From Blautia sp. (lineage in GTDB: Bacteria; Bacillota; Clostridia; Lachnospirales; Lachnospiraceae): a stretch of DNA of 42,965 nt. Below the pieces are notes generated by a model, which was given only the letters and a program-made list of their open reading frames with translations, made no database searches and was not told the DNA's origin. This document shows, one piece after another, positions 42,701-42,965 of this stretch (position 1 is its first letter; the number at the start of each line of letters is the position of its first letter). Location: NCBI GenBank assembly GCA_017515325.1, contig JAFWGA010000047.1, positions 1-42,965 on the forward strand, given 5' to 3'. The position numbers and the translations under genes are program-made.

Positions 42701-42965
42701 GGCACCTGCCACTTCCTCGCCGGTGGCGATATCCTGCTTGCTGATGAGGATCTCGGGTTCTACGATCTTCGCATACTCGTCGGAGAGTTCGATCCTGGCC
42801 ACATCCTCGGATGCGGTGGTCACGCCGGCTTCCACAGTGACCGTTCCGGTGATGACGGAGGTCTCGTTCTGGAAGTCAAAGCCCTTGATGGCCGTGTTGG
42901 TCTCGGTGACGGTGTATTCGCCTGCGGGCAGGTCGTCGAAGGTCTTGGTGTAGTTGATCTGGACA
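39725..42965 (-). CDS. Large sorted surface protein with Cna_B/SpaA-like domains, 5' end missing
   Basis: 1079 residues visible; the frame is open to the right edge, so the signal peptide and start lie outside. An internal GTG at 42835 is not the start. It consists of repeated beta domains of two kinds: SpaA-like ones (ISKQDIATGEEVAGAHIQII; YLAGAELQILDGSKAV with GLKADTTYYLHEESAPEGY) and ones with YVALFEDEGLTE, YYVAEVDKNGK and GYYLSAEMTL patterns. An acidic SETDEEA repeat stalk lies near 41261-41377. The C-terminus is TAKTGDDTP, hydrophobic helix, SRRKRG, a wall-sorting signal of the same TGD type as the giant protein at 16857-24278. It is probably a wall-anchored adhesin or pilin-like stalk. 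Confidence 0.9.
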   Translation of the reverse strand, partial: VQINYTKTFDDLPAGEYTVTETNTAIKGFDFQNETSVITGTVTVEAGVTTASEDVARIELSDEYAKIVEPEILISKQDIATGEEVAGAHIQIIELKEDGSEALYTEWDSTQEPQTISGLKTETVYILRETIAPENYELAEDTVFMLDANGRVTTDFEIPAYTNEDGEEITLNYADTDGSYHVIIMDKRIYVKVRKNLFFFNDVDEETLAIFAKDEVYRVALYSKDTGEEGLYLDESAPALELEDGTKAYLVTDSAGEAMIREIVFEHATSSEETFSDLISGHSYYLVELDTDGRIMGEEDNPRPQFSTRGNASVYNFTATNASVEEIEFENIYAGEFPDGFYLEGNLKVVKKLFDVEGNAKASHDTFYAGVFLDEDLTHPVNEADDLGNIYMSDYILPIEMKGNVFGETEKPVYLPNVNFSLPLFITEMTPDGDGGYVKYDMAEVFQYTVNVYREEAEDGSTEDTYRIEVTTNGTPVDYIVIENHEVEHSEEDDLAITITKVAGIGMTDAEGVNEDLAENGAEDMTDSEEDASEADEESVSESDEEAVSETDEEAISETDEEEISETEEGTGTEAVEDSDDDTIYLAGAELQILDGSKAVIASWTSTEDSGGHTITGLKADTTYYLHEESAPEGYDQLDHDIAFQLQYDDESEKYVIVLTDSEDAIFLDAFPGTSYAELINYESSGPDVPSDEKAKLKVTKKLEYFGEGEAANLKLYAVDKTFYVALFEDEGLTEMVEGSLSALNIKGASSAEVTYNALTAGTTYYVAEVDKNGKPISATEDGGIPFYVNGESCEPAVAGQMEAVDITNVYAELPDGYYLSAEMTLAKETVALDGNAYRHTGTFYATIFTDKDCKTMADETIVSLNPVPLVLDNASSVSQTVQVFVTRANRTMTLYVAETDQKGKVIGSAGKFSYESGNYSLGLEVNHPEENKVMSNVASVYISGEEASPETVDIVTLTNMNLDLPEGPGPDGPTATPTPYVTMMPNHDDDSGEEYVVTSIIPRTDYITSSTNGGGGNSTVNTTTNTKEERNANVKTDETITRGGTAKTGDDTPIGLYLLLMSLAGAAMIILISRRKRG
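41261..41377 (-). repeat. 24-bp tandem repeat encoding an acidic stalk
   Basis: About five units of 21-24 bp encode variations of SETDEEAI. The units remain in frame and have diverged at synonymous sites, so the repeat is older than the 21-bp one in the other surface protein. Confidence 0.8.

Overview
The window looks like chromosomal DNA of a gut-type Lachnospiraceae (Bacillota, class Clostridia). The evidence is the 16S 5' end, strong GGAGG-type ribosome binding sites, TTGACA/TATAAT-type promoters, a monoderm cell-wall sorting tail on two surface proteins, and the protein families present (GntP plus glycerate kinase, TctCBA, DUF4867, AAA-ATPase-like/PD-(D/E)XK proteins). Base composition is moderate to GC-rich in genes and AT-rich in promoters. 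I see no prophage, CRISPR array, tRNA gene, intact insertion sequence or sortase gene, and no recognisable DNA-binding transcription regulator.

Layout. 1-340: the 5' end of a 16S rRNA gene leaving the window to the left, with its leader and strong rrn promoter. 341-5600: small metabolic units (MBL-fold hydrolase; GntP permease with class II glycerate kinase; flavodoxin; DUF4867 protein). 5712-8301: an ABCG-like export pair whose ATPase carries a fused N-terminal membrane domain. 8594-8792: a decayed fragment containing an 85%-identical copy of part of that ATPase gene. 8800-15010: a c-di-GMP turnover protein preceded by a perfect LexA-type palindrome, and a hybrid sensor kinase. 15286-25213: a decayed AAA/DUF4143 gene, a small putative lipoprotein, a 2473-residue repetitive cell-wall protein and a decayed AAA-ATPase-like gene, with dispersed hairpin repeats at the breakpoints. 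25333-33278: MATE exporter, AAA-ATPase/nuclease protein, FucO-like alcohol dehydrogenase and a divergent tctCBA tripartite transporter. 33527-39332: a second c-di-GMP protein and a PMCA-type calcium ATPase. 39725-42965: a second large sorted surface protein, cut by the right edge.

How the genes fit together. The two c-di-GMP proteins share a REC, degenerate GGDEF, EAL and PAS-like core but carry the extra GGDEF domain at opposite ends. In one the EAL residues are complete and both GGDEF motifs are damaged (predicted phosphodiesterase). In the other the EAL general base is replaced by Val and the C-terminal GGDEF is intact (predicted cyclase). The hybrid kinase has no Hpt domain and no nearby DNA-binding response regulator, so the REC domains of these proteins are plausible partners. 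The two giant sorted proteins are possible surface outputs, but nothing in the sequence proves that link. Two dispersed repeat families, one with three copies and one with two inverted copies, sit at gene ends and at the broken ends of the AAA-family pseudogenes.
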